A stretch of DNA of 42,745 bases from Balneolales bacterium. Its GTDB lineage: Bacteria > Bacteroidota > Rhodothermia > Balneolales > HLUCCA01. Under the pieces are notes generated by a model that was not told the origin of the DNA, ran no database searches, and saw nothing but the letters and a program-made list of their open reading frames with translations. This document shows, piece by piece, positions 21,921 through 33,700 of this stretch (the first letter of the stretch is position 1; each line of letters begins with the position of its first letter). The stretch spans positions 1 to 42,745 of the forward strand of contig JANJTJ010000049.1 of assembly GCA_024711145.1 (NCBI GenBank), given 5' to 3'. The translations under genes and the position numbers were made by a program.

Positions 21921-24644
21921 ATGCACCTCATCCTTCTTGTTGTCCTTTTCCTGCAGCTGCAGCCGCCGGACACCCTGAGCCTGGCCGATACCACGCGCTG
22001 GGGCAGCATCAACATGGCGAGAACCGAGGGATGGACGCTGCGCACCGCGGCCGATGCGGCTCCCGTGCCGGTGCGCATCAACGCCATGGACAGCATACGG
22101 GCGTTGCCGATCTGGAACGGTTACGGGCTTTTCGAAACCACCCTGATGGTGGACTCCGTGCTGAGCACCCGGCCCTGGATGTTGGGCTACTACTCGCCGG
22201 GCGGCGTGCGCATATGGGTCAACGAAACCCTGGTGTTGCAAACCGGAAAGCCGTCGCCGACGGCCGATGGCGAGGTATTGGGCCGGTTTCTGAACATTGT
22301 GGATCGGCCGGTGCGCCTGCTCGAAGGGCCGAACACCCTGCGCATCGAGTTGTCGGAGCATACCGTTCCGTTCCGATTCGTGAACGGATTGGGAAACGTG
22401 CGACCCGGCATGATCGACCTGTATCTGAAGAAACCGGGAACCGATGCGGTTCAACGCCGGCAACGGGCCTTCATCTTCGGCGGCACCATGTTGGTACTGC
22501 TCACGCTCATCCTGCTGCACGGCTTCCTATCGCTCCAATTCCGCAACGACTACCACCGCAACGTGATGCTCACCATCGGGTTCATCGCCTTGCACGCCTT
22601 CACCACCATGTCGGACAGCATCGTCGATTGGACGTTCGCCTACGCGCCGTTCTTCGAGATCTCGTACGCCACCACATTCATCTTCGTCATCTACTATTTC
22701 TCCCTATCGCTCCGGCATCTGTACCGGTTGCGTCCGCATCTCGCGCCCATGCGGGCGCTGCTCGGGGTGTCGGTGGCCATAGCCCTGTACGCGGCGTTCC
22801 ACTCCCGATATCCGCTCCACATCCTGCATCCCGTGTTGGCCTTGCTGACGGTCGGTTATGCCATTTGGACCATGCGGGAAGCCAAGCTGGCGTCGGCCGA
22901 CCACGAGATCGGCATTCTGCTGGTCGGATTTCTGATAACCATGGGCGGTGCCATCGGCTACTCCCTCGTGTACCTGGTATTGGGCATCGATAGCAACGCC
23001 GTACTCATCGTATCGGCCTTGAGCGCCTACGCCGGCCTACCGATCGCGCTCACCTTCAACATAGCCAAGAACTATTCGGGCCTGTTCAAGACCATGGAGC
23101 TGAAGGTGGTGGAGCGCACGGCCCAGTTGCAGCAGGCCAACGAATACAAGACCCGCTTCTTCGCCAACATCTCGCACGAATTCCGCACCCCGCTCACCAT
23201 CGCGCGGGGGTTGTTGGACCGGTTGGCCGGGCGCCGGCCCCACGATGCCGCCCTGTTGGCCGAGCTCTCGCCGGTGCAACGCAACCTGAGCCGCCTGGGC
23301 GACATGGTGAATCAGATCGTGGACCTGACCAAATCGGACCACGACCAGATGGCCCTCAACCGGAAAGTGTACCGGGTGGATTCGATCGTGACCTTGTCGG
23401 TGGAGTCGTTCCGGTCCTTGTCGGACCACCGCAACCAGACCCTGGTATTCGCCTCCGGAACGCCCGATGCGGCGGTGCATGCCGACCGCCTGAAGCTCGA
23501 GATCATGATCAACAACCTGGTTTCGAACGCCATCAAATACACCCCGGCGGGAGGCACCATCCGGGTGTCGACCAGCGCGGACGGGGGCCGATTCTACCTG
23601 CGTGTGGAGGATACCGGCCGCGGCATTCCGGCCGAAGAACGCGAAGCCGTCTTCCAACGCTTCCACCGCATCCGGCAGAACGATACCGAATATGTGGAAG
23701 GCATGGGCATCGGGTTGGAGCTCAGCCGCACCCTGGCCCGGTTGCATGGGGGCGAGATCCGCCTGCTCGCATCCGAAGCGGGTACCGGTTCCACATTCGA
23801 ACTGGAACTGCCCCTGTCGGATGCCGCCGGAGCCGAAGACATCCTGGAGGATTTCGACACCCATTTCCGTTCCCTGCCGCAGCCACCGGCGCCGGGGTCT
23901 GCCGAAAACCGCATCCTGCTGGTCGAAGACAACGACGACATGGCCGCCTACATCACCGATGTGTTGCAGGACGTGGGCACCGTGGAACGCGCCATCCACG
24001 GAGAGGATGCCCTGGCCAAACTGGCCGCAAGCCGGCCGGAACTCATCATCACCGACCTCATGATGCCCAGGATGGGCGGAAGCGCGTTGATCGCTGAACT
24101 GCGGAAACGGGACGAATGGCATGATGTGCCCGTGGTGGTGCTCACCGCCAAAGCCCTGGAGGCCGACAAACTCGACCTGCTGCGCATCGGGGTGGTCGAT
24201 TACATCACCAAGCCCTTCTCGGTGGATGAGTTGGTTTTCAAATCGCGCACCTTGTTGAACCTGGGCCGGAAGCGGAAGAAGGCGCGGATCATCCTGAGCA
24301 CCGAAGAAGCCTCGCTGGATCGGGAGCGGCTCACCCCGGAAGCCGCCGAATGGGTGAAGGCGAACATCAAAGACCAAAGCCTCTCGGTGGATGTGTTGGC
24401 CGACCACCTCAACATGAGCCGCCGCACCCTGTACCGCCTCATCGAAGCCGAAACGGGCATGTCGTCGGCCGAGTTCATCCGCGAGATCCGGTTGCAGACG
24501 GCCCGGCAGCTCCTGCACAACAGCACGTCGGCCACGTTGGAGCAGATCGCGGAAGCCGTAGGGTATGCCGGCGGGCGCACCTTCCGCAAACACTACCACG
24601 ATCGGTTCGGGCTGCACCCCCTGGATGAGCTCAAAAAGGCCTGA
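21921..24644 (+). CDS. Hybrid two-component system protein: 7TMR-DISM sensor, histidine kinase, receiver and AraC-type output
   Basis: 907 residues form a complete signalling chain in one protein. A signal peptide (about 1-16) leads into a jelly-roll-like periplasmic domain (about 20-170), then seven membrane segments (about 175-385), the 7TMR-DISM arrangement. Next come HisKA with phospho-acceptor H419 in NISHEFRTPLTIARG, a HATPase domain (about 525-635; NNLVSNAIKYTPAGG, VEDTGRGIP, GMGIGLELS), a receiver (about 665-780; acidic pocket EDNDD, phospho-acceptor D712 in IITDLMMPRMGG, K in YITKPFSVDEL), and an AraC-family HTH (about 805-907; LADHLNMSRRTLYRLIEAETG). It senses a periplasmic or membrane signal and regulates transcription directly. 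The gene after it on the same strand encodes the giant surface protein, a plausible target. Confidence 0.93.
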   Translation: MHLILLVVLFLQLQPPDTLSLADTTRWGSINMARTEGWTLRTAADAAPVPVRINAMDSIRALPIWNGYGLFETTLMVDSVLSTRPWMLGYYSPGGVRIWVNETLVLQTGKPSPTADGEVLGRFLNIVDRPVRLLEGPNTLRIELSEHTVPFRFVNGLGNVRPGMIDLYLKKPGTDAVQRRQRAFIFGGTMLVLLTLILLHGFLSLQFRNDYHRNVMLTIGFIALHAFTTMSDSIVDWTFAYAPFFEISYATTFIFVIYYFSLSLRHLYRLRPHLAPMRALLGVSVAIALYAAFHSRYPLHILHPVLALLTVGYAIWTMREAKLASADHEIGILLVGFLITMGGAIGYSLVYLVLGIDSNAVLIVSALSAYAGLPIALTFNIAKNYSGLFKTMELKVVERTAQLQQANEYKTRFFANISHEFRTPLTIARGLLDRLAGRRPHDAALLAELSPVQRNLSRLGDMVNQIVDLTKSDHDQMALNRKVYRVDSIVTLSVESFRSLSDHRNQTLVFASGTPDAAVHADRLKLEIMINNLVSNAIKYTPAGGTIRVSTSADGGRFYLRVEDTGRGIPAEEREAVFQRFHRIRQNDTEYVEGMGIGLELSRTLARLHGGEIRLLASEAGTGSTFELELPLSDAAGAEDILEDFDTHFRSLPQPPAPGSAENRILLVEDNDDMAAYITDVLQDVGTVERAIHGEDALAKLAASRPELIITDLMMPRMGGSALIAELRKRDEWHDVPVVVLTAKALEADKLDLLRIGVVDYITKPFSVDELVFKSRTLLNLGRKRKKARIILSTEEASLDRERLTPEAAEWVKANIKDQSLSVDVLADHLNMSRRTLYRLIEAETGMSSAEFIREIRLQTARQLLHNSTSATLEQIAEAVGYAGGRTFRKHYHDRFGLHPLDELKKA

Positions 24645-24732
24645 ATGGCACAACCGCGCATGCAAAATGGCATGATCGCGACGTAGCGGGCGGTGTAATC
24701 TCATGATGCCCATCATCCAGCCCGAGGCCATC

Positions 24733-27700
24733 ATGAGAACCGCACTGCTTACCGCCTTCCTGTCCATCGCCGCCACCGTATCGGCGCAACTGCCTGCCGA
24801 CGGCCTCCGCGTCCATCTCCGGGCCGATGCCGGCACCTCCACCACCGTCGAAAACGAAGGGATAACTTCGTGGACCGACCAATCCGGAAACGGATTCAAT
24901 GCCTCCGCACCTGGCGGGCAACCGGTCTATGTGTCGAATGCGATCAACGGTCAGCCGGCATTGTTCTTCAACGGCACCCAGTATCTCCACATCGCCAACA
25001 CGGGCACGCTCGGACTTGTGAACAGCGATTACGAGATGTTCTTCGTGGCGAAGAGCAGCCACAGCGGCATCCAGTTTCTGGGATCGGGCAGCTTGGGGCA
25101 CCACGAGGTGCATCTGAACGGTCTGGGCGCCCTGCGTTTCATTCCGAATGAGGAAGTCGGCATCAACCATGGCACGGATGGGGATTACACCGACGGCGAA
25201 CAGCGCATCTACAGCGTGCGGGCGACCACCACCCACGGCACCGCCCGGGTGAACGGCGTGGATGTGGGCACCACGGCGAACGCGCGGTCGGCATCGGATG
25301 CCCTGTTCAGCCTGGGCAACCGCAGTGTGGGCGGTTATCCCCTCGTCGGCCACATCGCCGAAGTGATCATCTACAACCGGGTATTGAGCAAGGTGGAACG
25401 GAACCAGGTGGAAGCCTATCTGGCCGAGAAATATGCGGTGACCGAGGTCTTCGCGGCCGCTCCCACCGTGGTGCTCGATTCGTACCAAACCAGCCATCAG
25501 CTCGGTGTGACATTCTCCGGATTGGTGAACCCGAACGGATCGGCCACCACCTACCGGTTCCTGTATGGTACCGACCCGGACAACCTGAACTTGAGCACCG
25601 AGCCGGTGTCTGTGGGTAGTGGGAACGCCTTCGTGGCGGCCTATGTCTCCGTGCCGGGCCTATCGCCGGCACAGACCTACCATGTGGTGTTGGAAGCCGA
25701 GAACGCCGCGCATGCGGTCCGATCTCCGACCGGGGAAGTCGCCATCACGGACCAACCCACGGGCACGCCCGTCGCGTCGATTCCCGCCTCGGGGCTTCGG
25801 GTACACCTCAAAGCCGATGCGGGCACCTCCACCACCGTGGAGAACGCGGTGGTGGACCAGTGGCTCGACGTGTCGGGCAACGGGTTGCGGGCGTTCCCCC
25901 CGGCCAGCCAGCCGGTCTACAGCCCGAACGCCATCAACGGCATGCCGGCCTTGCAATTCAGCGGGGTGCAAGCGCTCCATATCGCCAACACCAGCACGCT
26001 CGGCCTCACCGACAGCGACTATGAGATGTTCGTTGTGGCCAAAAGCGGCAACCCGGCCATCCAGTTCCTGGGATCGGGTGGCCTGGCTTACCACGAGCTG
26101 CACCTGAACGGTGCCGCCGGGCTCCGATTCATCCCCAAAAATCCGATGTTCGTGGACAACGGCGCCGACCAGGCGTTCACCGACGGCACGCCTCGGATTT
26201 TCGGCGTTCGGGCGTCCGCCACAACCGGTGTGGCCCGGGTGAACGGTGTGGACGCCGGGCAGTTCGGCGATGCCCGATCCGCCACCGACGCCATGTTCCG
26301 GCTGGGTATGCGGAACGACGGGACTTACCCCCTGTACGGCCACATCGCCGAAGTGCTCATCTACGACCGCACTCTGAGTGCCCCGGAACGCACCTTGGTG
26401 GAGCGCTATCTGGCCAGCAAGTATTCCATTTCGGGTGCGGCGCTCACCAGCCCCACGCTCGTGCTGAACACCCCCACCACGACGCAGGACCTCGGCGCCG
26501 TGGTCTCCGGCACCGTGAACCCCAACGGCGTGGCCACCACCTACCATTTTCTGTACGGTACCGATCCGGACAACATGACCCATGGCACCGAGACCGTCTC
26601 GGCCGGCGCCGGCACCGAACCGGTGGAGGTGGAGGCGGCCCTCGAGGGATTGGACCGCAACCAGGTCTATTACGTGAAGCTTGTGGCCGAAACCGCCTCC
26701 CAGATTGTGGAAACGGCAGCCCAGCGTTTCGATACCTCCTACCTCGAGGTGCTCGGCTTCGGCACCGATGTGGCGGTCGACAGCGAAAACCCGCAAGCAA
26801 CCCGCCTCACCGCCACGGTCCGGCTCGGGCTCCCCGCCGGTAGTGGCTCGGAGTACAAGATCCGATATGGCGCTTTCGAAACCGACTTCATCCCCATTAA
26901 CGCCACCGGCACGCTCGACGAGACCGTGTGGTTGCCGAACGACGACCTGGTATTCGGCCAGACGTATGACCTCGTGCTGATCGGGAAAGGTCCGACCGGG
27001 AAACTGACCTACAGCGATACGTTGTCGGTGGTGTATTACGGGATTCCATCTGCGGTTCTATCCTCGGCAGTGCCGTCTCCTGACGGAAGCGTCGTTGTGA
27101 CCGGAAGTGCGAATCCGAACGGATTTGCGACATCCTACTCCATCCTCTATGGAACGGATCTCGAAAGCCTGACAGCCACCGATGCGGTGGCATTGGGGAA
27201 CGGGACCTCGGCCGTCGCCATCAACCGCACCCTCGAATCGCTGACTCCCGGGCAGACGTACCACATCGTGTTGAGCGTTTTCAACAACGACGAAGTGGTC
27301 AGCCAGTCGGACACGCTCACGTTCAGCACCCGATGGCCCGGCGCCGACCTCACCCTGGCGGATGCGGACCCGCAGACCGGCGCCACCTTCGGCGGAGCGG
27401 TCTATCCGAACGGCTTCGATGCCGAGTACCGGTTCCGGTACGGCACCACCACGGAATTGGGCTCCGCTACCGAATGGTCCGCCGCCGGTTCGGGTACCGA
27501 AGCCGTCGAGGCCTTGGCGAGCGGAATCGCCATCGACAACAACGCCATCTATCAGGTAATCATGGAGGCGCGGATTGGGGCCAACCTCATCCGAACCGAC
27601 ACGCTCTCGTTCGATACCTATTTCGTAGAGAACCCGCAGGTGGAGCTGGGCCTGGCCTATGCGGACGGAGCCGAGCACATCCGGGTGAGCGGCAGTTTCG

Positions 27701-30700
27701 ACGCGGCCGGTTCTTCGGAAGCCACCTATCGCATCCTGTTCGGAACCGATGCGGAAGCCCTGGCGGCAGACCAGACCGGATTCGCCCCGGGAAACTTCAA
27801 CAACCCCGACCAGACGACGGGTTTTGAACGCTACCTGAATCCGGGCGAGGCGTTGAGCCCCGGTACCACCTATTTCGTGCGGGTGGAAGCCCGGAGCGCC
27901 ACCGGCAGAACCGCTTTCAGCGAAATCGGAAGCATCCTGTTCGCCGGTTTGCCGACCGCCACCTTGGATAGCATAACCACATTCCAAAATTTCAGCGCAC
28001 GGTTCCACGGCAGCATCCAAGCGAACAGCGGAACGGTGACCTCGGTAGTCCAGTACGGCACCGACCGGAACAACCTGGACCTCACCGGTCCGGATTCGCT
28101 CCTCACCAACCTGACCCCCGGCCTCATCTATTACGCCGCCTTGGCGGTCACGAATGCCAGCTATCCGACCCAACGTAGCGACACCCTCGCGATCGACATG
28201 CGGTATGCGACCATCTCGTTCTTCAATCCGGATGTGGTTACGCCTACCAGCGTTACCGCTTATTACGGCACCAATGCGCATGGGTCCCCGAAAAGCGGAT
28301 ATATCCGCTTTGGAACCGATGAAACCGACCTGAGCCAGACCGTCGCCGATCCGAACCAGATCACGGGTTCCACGATGGGTACCCGCACGCTCGACATCAG
28401 CGGCCTGACACCTGATGCCAGGTACTTCGGGCAATGGGTGGTCGAAGATCTGAACGGCGGACCCACCACCTATTCGGATGTCGTCGAATTCAACACCACA
28501 TTTCCGGAAGTGACGCTCGATTCGGTGCGCATGGGCGACAACCTGGTGCTGAACGCCTACGCCACCGTCAACACGAAAAACCAGAACGTCACCATTCGTG
28601 GTCAATACGCCGCCCAAGGCGACACCGATTTCGACACGCAGGACAGCAGATACTCCGTGACAGCCAGCGCCAGCACCTCTCCGGTCAATGTCGTCGTTCC
28701 GATGACGAATCTCAACGAAGACGAGACGTTCTCAATCCGGCTTCAGGCCACCAATCCATCGAACAAGAGCGGTTATTCCGACACGCTGAATGTCGACACC
28801 TACTTCGTCGATTACTACCAACCCACCGTCTCCTATTCCGGTGCGGATGTGGCAATCCGTGTCGAACTCGAAGCACAACCCGACCTCGAGTACGCTTACC
28901 GGATTCTGCGGGGAACCCGTGCCGATTCGCTTACCGCGATGAGCGACTTCGTGACCTTGACCACTTCCGAGCGCTACACCGACATCGAGGCCATCTTGGA
29001 AGCGGAAGCGTTCACTCACGGTACCACCTACCACTTCGCCATACAGGGGCGTGGCGCATCCGGCTGGCTCACGCAGAGCGACACCCTCAGCCTGTTCTTC
29101 CAATCGCCTCCGTTCGCCCGAACGCCGGTGGTGCAGCTCCTGCCGGACCTGAGCGCCACCGTATCCACAACGGTATTCCCGAACGGCCGCAGCCTCGACC
29201 ATCAGTTCCTCCTGGGCACCCCGCCCGACAGCTTGGTGGCCATCGGTACGCCGATGCGCATCAGCGGCTTCGATTCCGTGGTGGTAACCCGTGCCTTGGA
29301 AGACCTGGACCGGTTCGCCGACTACCACTTGACCCAACGGTTCACGGTTGTGGGGTCGGCCGACACCACCCGATCCGACACCGTGGCGTTCGACACGAAC
29401 TACCCCGGCGTTACCATCTACGACTATACCACCTATGTCGAGGTGGACTCCATCGGCGAACCGATTTACGGTTCCATCATCGGATACATCGAACCCGGCG
29501 GACTCGAAACCACCGCATGGGTAACCTACCGCGAAGAAAACGGAACCTTGGTGCAGACCACAGTGCCCGTGCAGGTGGAAACCCTGGAGGACCAGATCAC
29601 CGAGGTACCAATCCGTTTCGGTCCGTTGGACCCGAACACCGCCTACCGTGCCCGGCTGGTGGTTAGCAATGGCGAACGCACCAACGCAAGCGACAGCCTC
29701 TGGTTCGACACCACCTTCCCGCGCATCAACCGGGAAGCAGTCCAGCCCCAGGAGGACGGATCGGCATTCATAACCGCCAAGATCACCCGGGAAGGCAGCA
29801 CCGGCTATTACGGCTTGCTGTACGGAACCCACCCCGATTCCCTGATCAACCAGTACGAATGGCGCAACTACGGATCGTCGGATGCGGAGGAATTCACCAC
29901 CAATTTCAGTTTGTCCGGGTTGGATGAATCCAAGACCCATTTCGCCCGCCTGGTGATCATCCGCGGGTACGACCAACGCACCTACCGTTCGGCGGTCTTC
30001 AACTGGAACTATGCGAAACCGGTCGTGCTCAGCAGCCAGGTGACCCAATTCCAGGATCTGACCGCCCGGGTGGATGCCATGATCGACACCAAGGGCAAGG
30101 ATGTGCAGTTCTGGGTGGAATGGTCGAACAACCAAGTCGGGTCCGAATCGACGGATTTCGTACTCGTAGCGGGTAGCGACGAGCCCGTGGCCGTGCAGGT
30201 GACCCTGCCGGCGGTGCCCCGATACAGCGGCACCGTGTTGGCTTTGGCGGCTCAGGCCAACGGGTTGTCGCCGACCTACGCCGACACCACCACCATCCTC
30301 TTCGACTTCCCCGAACTCCTGGCGTTCGCGCAAACGCCGGCGATACTATGGTCGGACAACTCCCTGATGATCGACCTGGCCATGACGAACCCGTCGCGAT
30401 CCACCGATGTGGTGGCCCGATTCGGGTACCACCCGCATCCCGACAGCCTGGTGCATGTCTCGGAAACCATGACCTTCATGACGGAAGGCATCAACCAATT
30501 CAACTTGCCCATGGGTCCCGTGGTGCGCAATGACACGGTTTACTATCAATTCGAGTTGAATCACAACGGGTATGTCACCCGATCCGCGATCGGTTCGGTC
30601 TTTACCCGATCCCAGATCATCACCCTGGGCGAAGTGGACGTGACCTCTACCGGAGGCGGCACCTTCCGGGCCGTGGTGAACAGTGTGGTTGACCCGAACG

Positions 30701-33700
30701 GCCTTCCCACCACCATACAGGGGTTGATCTCCTCCACGCCGGACCTGGCGAATCTGGCCAATTTCGGCGATACGCAGTTGACCGAGCCTTCCGAACAAGC
30801 CTACAGCGTCAGCTTCGACGGGCTCACCATCGGCCAGACCTACTATGCCGTGTTCTCCGCTTATGACCACGTCAACTTCAACACATTCATCTTTTCCGAC
30901 ACGCTGGCCATCGCCTTCACCGCCGCTCCGCTGGCCGTGGAACTGGCCCTGCGGCCCGATTCCAGCCTGCAAGCCGTACTCACAGGCGTCGTGATTCCGG
31001 CCGGCCGCGACCTCACCTACCGCATCGCTTACGGCACCCAGCCGGGCACCCTGGACCAGACCACCGCTTCGGTTGCCGTATCGGGAGACAGCGCCACCGT
31101 GGCCATCACCGAAACCCTTGCCGGGCTCGACCGCTTCAGCACCGTATATGCCTCCGTGGTCCTGGAAAGCGAGGGCTACGACCCCATCCGGTCCGACACG
31201 GTATCCACCACCCTGGCCTACCCCGCCTTCACGTTCGGCACTCCCAGCCGCACCGCCGAAGGCGACCTGCAGGTTCCCATCATCGTGGACAACGGCGGAT
31301 TCGACACCTATGTGAAGCTGTGGTACGGCATCGGATCCGCAGACCCGGCCTCCGCAACCGATTCCATCGAAGTGGCCGGCTCGGAAGTACCGGTAACCAT
31401 CAACCGGCTGATACCCACCCCCGGCATCCACGTCGATGTGCGGTTCCTGGCCGAAGCCCGAACCGACGGATTGGTGAGCCGGAGCGACACCATGAGCTTC
31501 ACCACGCCGGGCCCCGACTTCACCTTCGTCCGCGCCTTCACCACCCCCGATCAGAAAGGCTTTTTTGAAGCGGTGGTGAACCCCAACGGCATACCCACGC
31601 AAATCCGGTTCGATTACGGAACCGGAGGATCGTTGACCCAGGCAACGGCCGTGATCGATGTCGGCAGCGGTACCGAGCCGGTAACCATCACGAACAACAT
31701 GGTGGACCTGGACTACCAGGCCACCTACATGGCGCGCATGTCGGTCTTCGGGGCCGGGTTCGATGTGGCATCCGACACCATCCACTTCAACACCATCCTG
31801 CCGGGTGCCGCCATCACCAATCTGACGGCCGACGCCAACGGCCAGGGCAGCGTAACGGTGGAACTCTTCAACCGCGGGTTGAATACCTATCTGCGCTTGG
31901 CGTACGGGCTGGTGGGGCAAGGCTATACCGACACCACAGCGGCCGTTTACGCCGCCTTCGTTTCCGATCCCCAGATCGTCCATCTGAATGTGTCCGGTCT
32001 GGCTCCGGTAACCGAATACGAAGTGAAGGTGTTGGTACAAGACGCGGCCGATCCGAACAAAGTGACCGTCTCGTCGGCGGTACCCTTGGTCACCCCGGCC
32101 GGAATACCCCTGGTGGAATTGCATGGCATCGTAGTCGATCCGCTAGACGAATCGATCACCGCCATCGGGCGGGTCAATCCCATGGGCCAGGCGATCGTCG
32201 TACGTGCCAACTATGTCAATCCGGATCTCGGCAACTTCCAAATCAACTACAATTACGGGCAAGAACTCACCGGTACCGAGTGGATCGACATCGAGCTCCC
32301 ACTGGTCACATCGATCGAAAAAAGACTGCCGGGCGGCGAAGGATCCACCGTGCAGGAAGACCATGAAGGCGTCTTCCCAACCGTCACCCTCATCGCACAA
32401 TACTTTGATTTCCCGGCAGGCTCGGATGCGCAGGTCAGCAGCGAAACCATACCCGCCAGCACGTCCGGCACCACCTATTTCGTAACCTCCCTGGCCGACA
32501 CGGACCACGGCGTAGGCCAGCACGGCACCCTGCGCTATGCGATGACACGATTGAATGAGACCGTGGTGGAAGGGCCCCGCAAACTCCGGCCGGGAGACGC
32601 CGCACGCACCGCGGACGGCCCCAAAACGAACGTGATCCATATCGTAGTGGAAGGCAGCCTGATGTTGACGGCTCCCCTGCCCACCGTCACGTCGAGTATG
32701 GCGTTGCTTGGTCCTGGCCGCGACCTCTTCACCATCGATGCGGGCGATCAGTTCCGTCCGTTCACCGTGGGTACCGATTCCATCTTCCGCTCGAACAGCG
32801 AGCCATACTTGTCTTTCGAGTTGAGTGATATGACCGTGAGCAACGGGTTCGCCCGCGGAACGGATGGTGTGGATGGAGGCGGAGGCGGCGCCGGCATGGG
32901 TGGCGCCCTGTTCGCCCACTACGGTTCTGTAACGGCATACAACGTGCTGTTCCACAGCAACTCGGCCACCGGCGGACTCGGCAGCGAGTTGGTAGGTATG
33001 GGCGGCCGTGGTGGCGACGCACCCGGTGTGGGCTTGGGTGGCACCGGTAACGGCGGTTTCGGCGGCGGTGGCGGTGCCCCCGGAGGTGCCGGTGCCTTCG
33101 GCGGTGGTGCGGGGGCCGGCTCACCTGTAGCGCCAAGCGGATTCGGCAACTATAACGTCGCAACCAGCACCCGCGGCGCCGACGGCTACAGTTTCGGTGG
33201 CGCCCTCTTCCAGCGTTCCGGTTACCTGACCCTCATCCAGATCGAGTTCGTCGGAAACCAGGTCCAAAACAACCGCTTCGGGCAGGGCGTCTTCATCATG
33301 AATACGCAGATCGACTTCAACGATGTCGTATTCGACGATGGGTATTATGATCCGGACCCGGAATTCGGAAGCAACCAATTCTACACCCACTTCGATGTTT
33401 CGCCTGCGCAGGCGCCGGTGTCGGCTGTAGCACACTACCTCACGACGACCACCGCGCGCATCGATGTGGAACGAGGCTCCGGTACCCACCGGTTGATCCT
33501 GGCCTCCACAATTGGTAACGAAGAAAGTGGTGGCGGCATCAGTGCGCATTGGTTCGAAGGCCTGCGGTTCCGGGCATCTACCGACATCACCGATCCCACC
33601 ACCGAAATCCAGAACGGCTACCGTGTGGTCTATGCCGACACCGGCGCATCGGTCACAGTTACCGGACTCGAGCCGGGCACCAGCTACGAGTTTATGGTGT

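Noticed and set aside
24790-32460. CRISPR array or DNA-level tandem repeat in the giant gene
   Set aside because: The repeats are protein-level Fn3/LamG units of about 300 nt with diverged DNA; there are no short identical repeats with spacers anywhere in the window.
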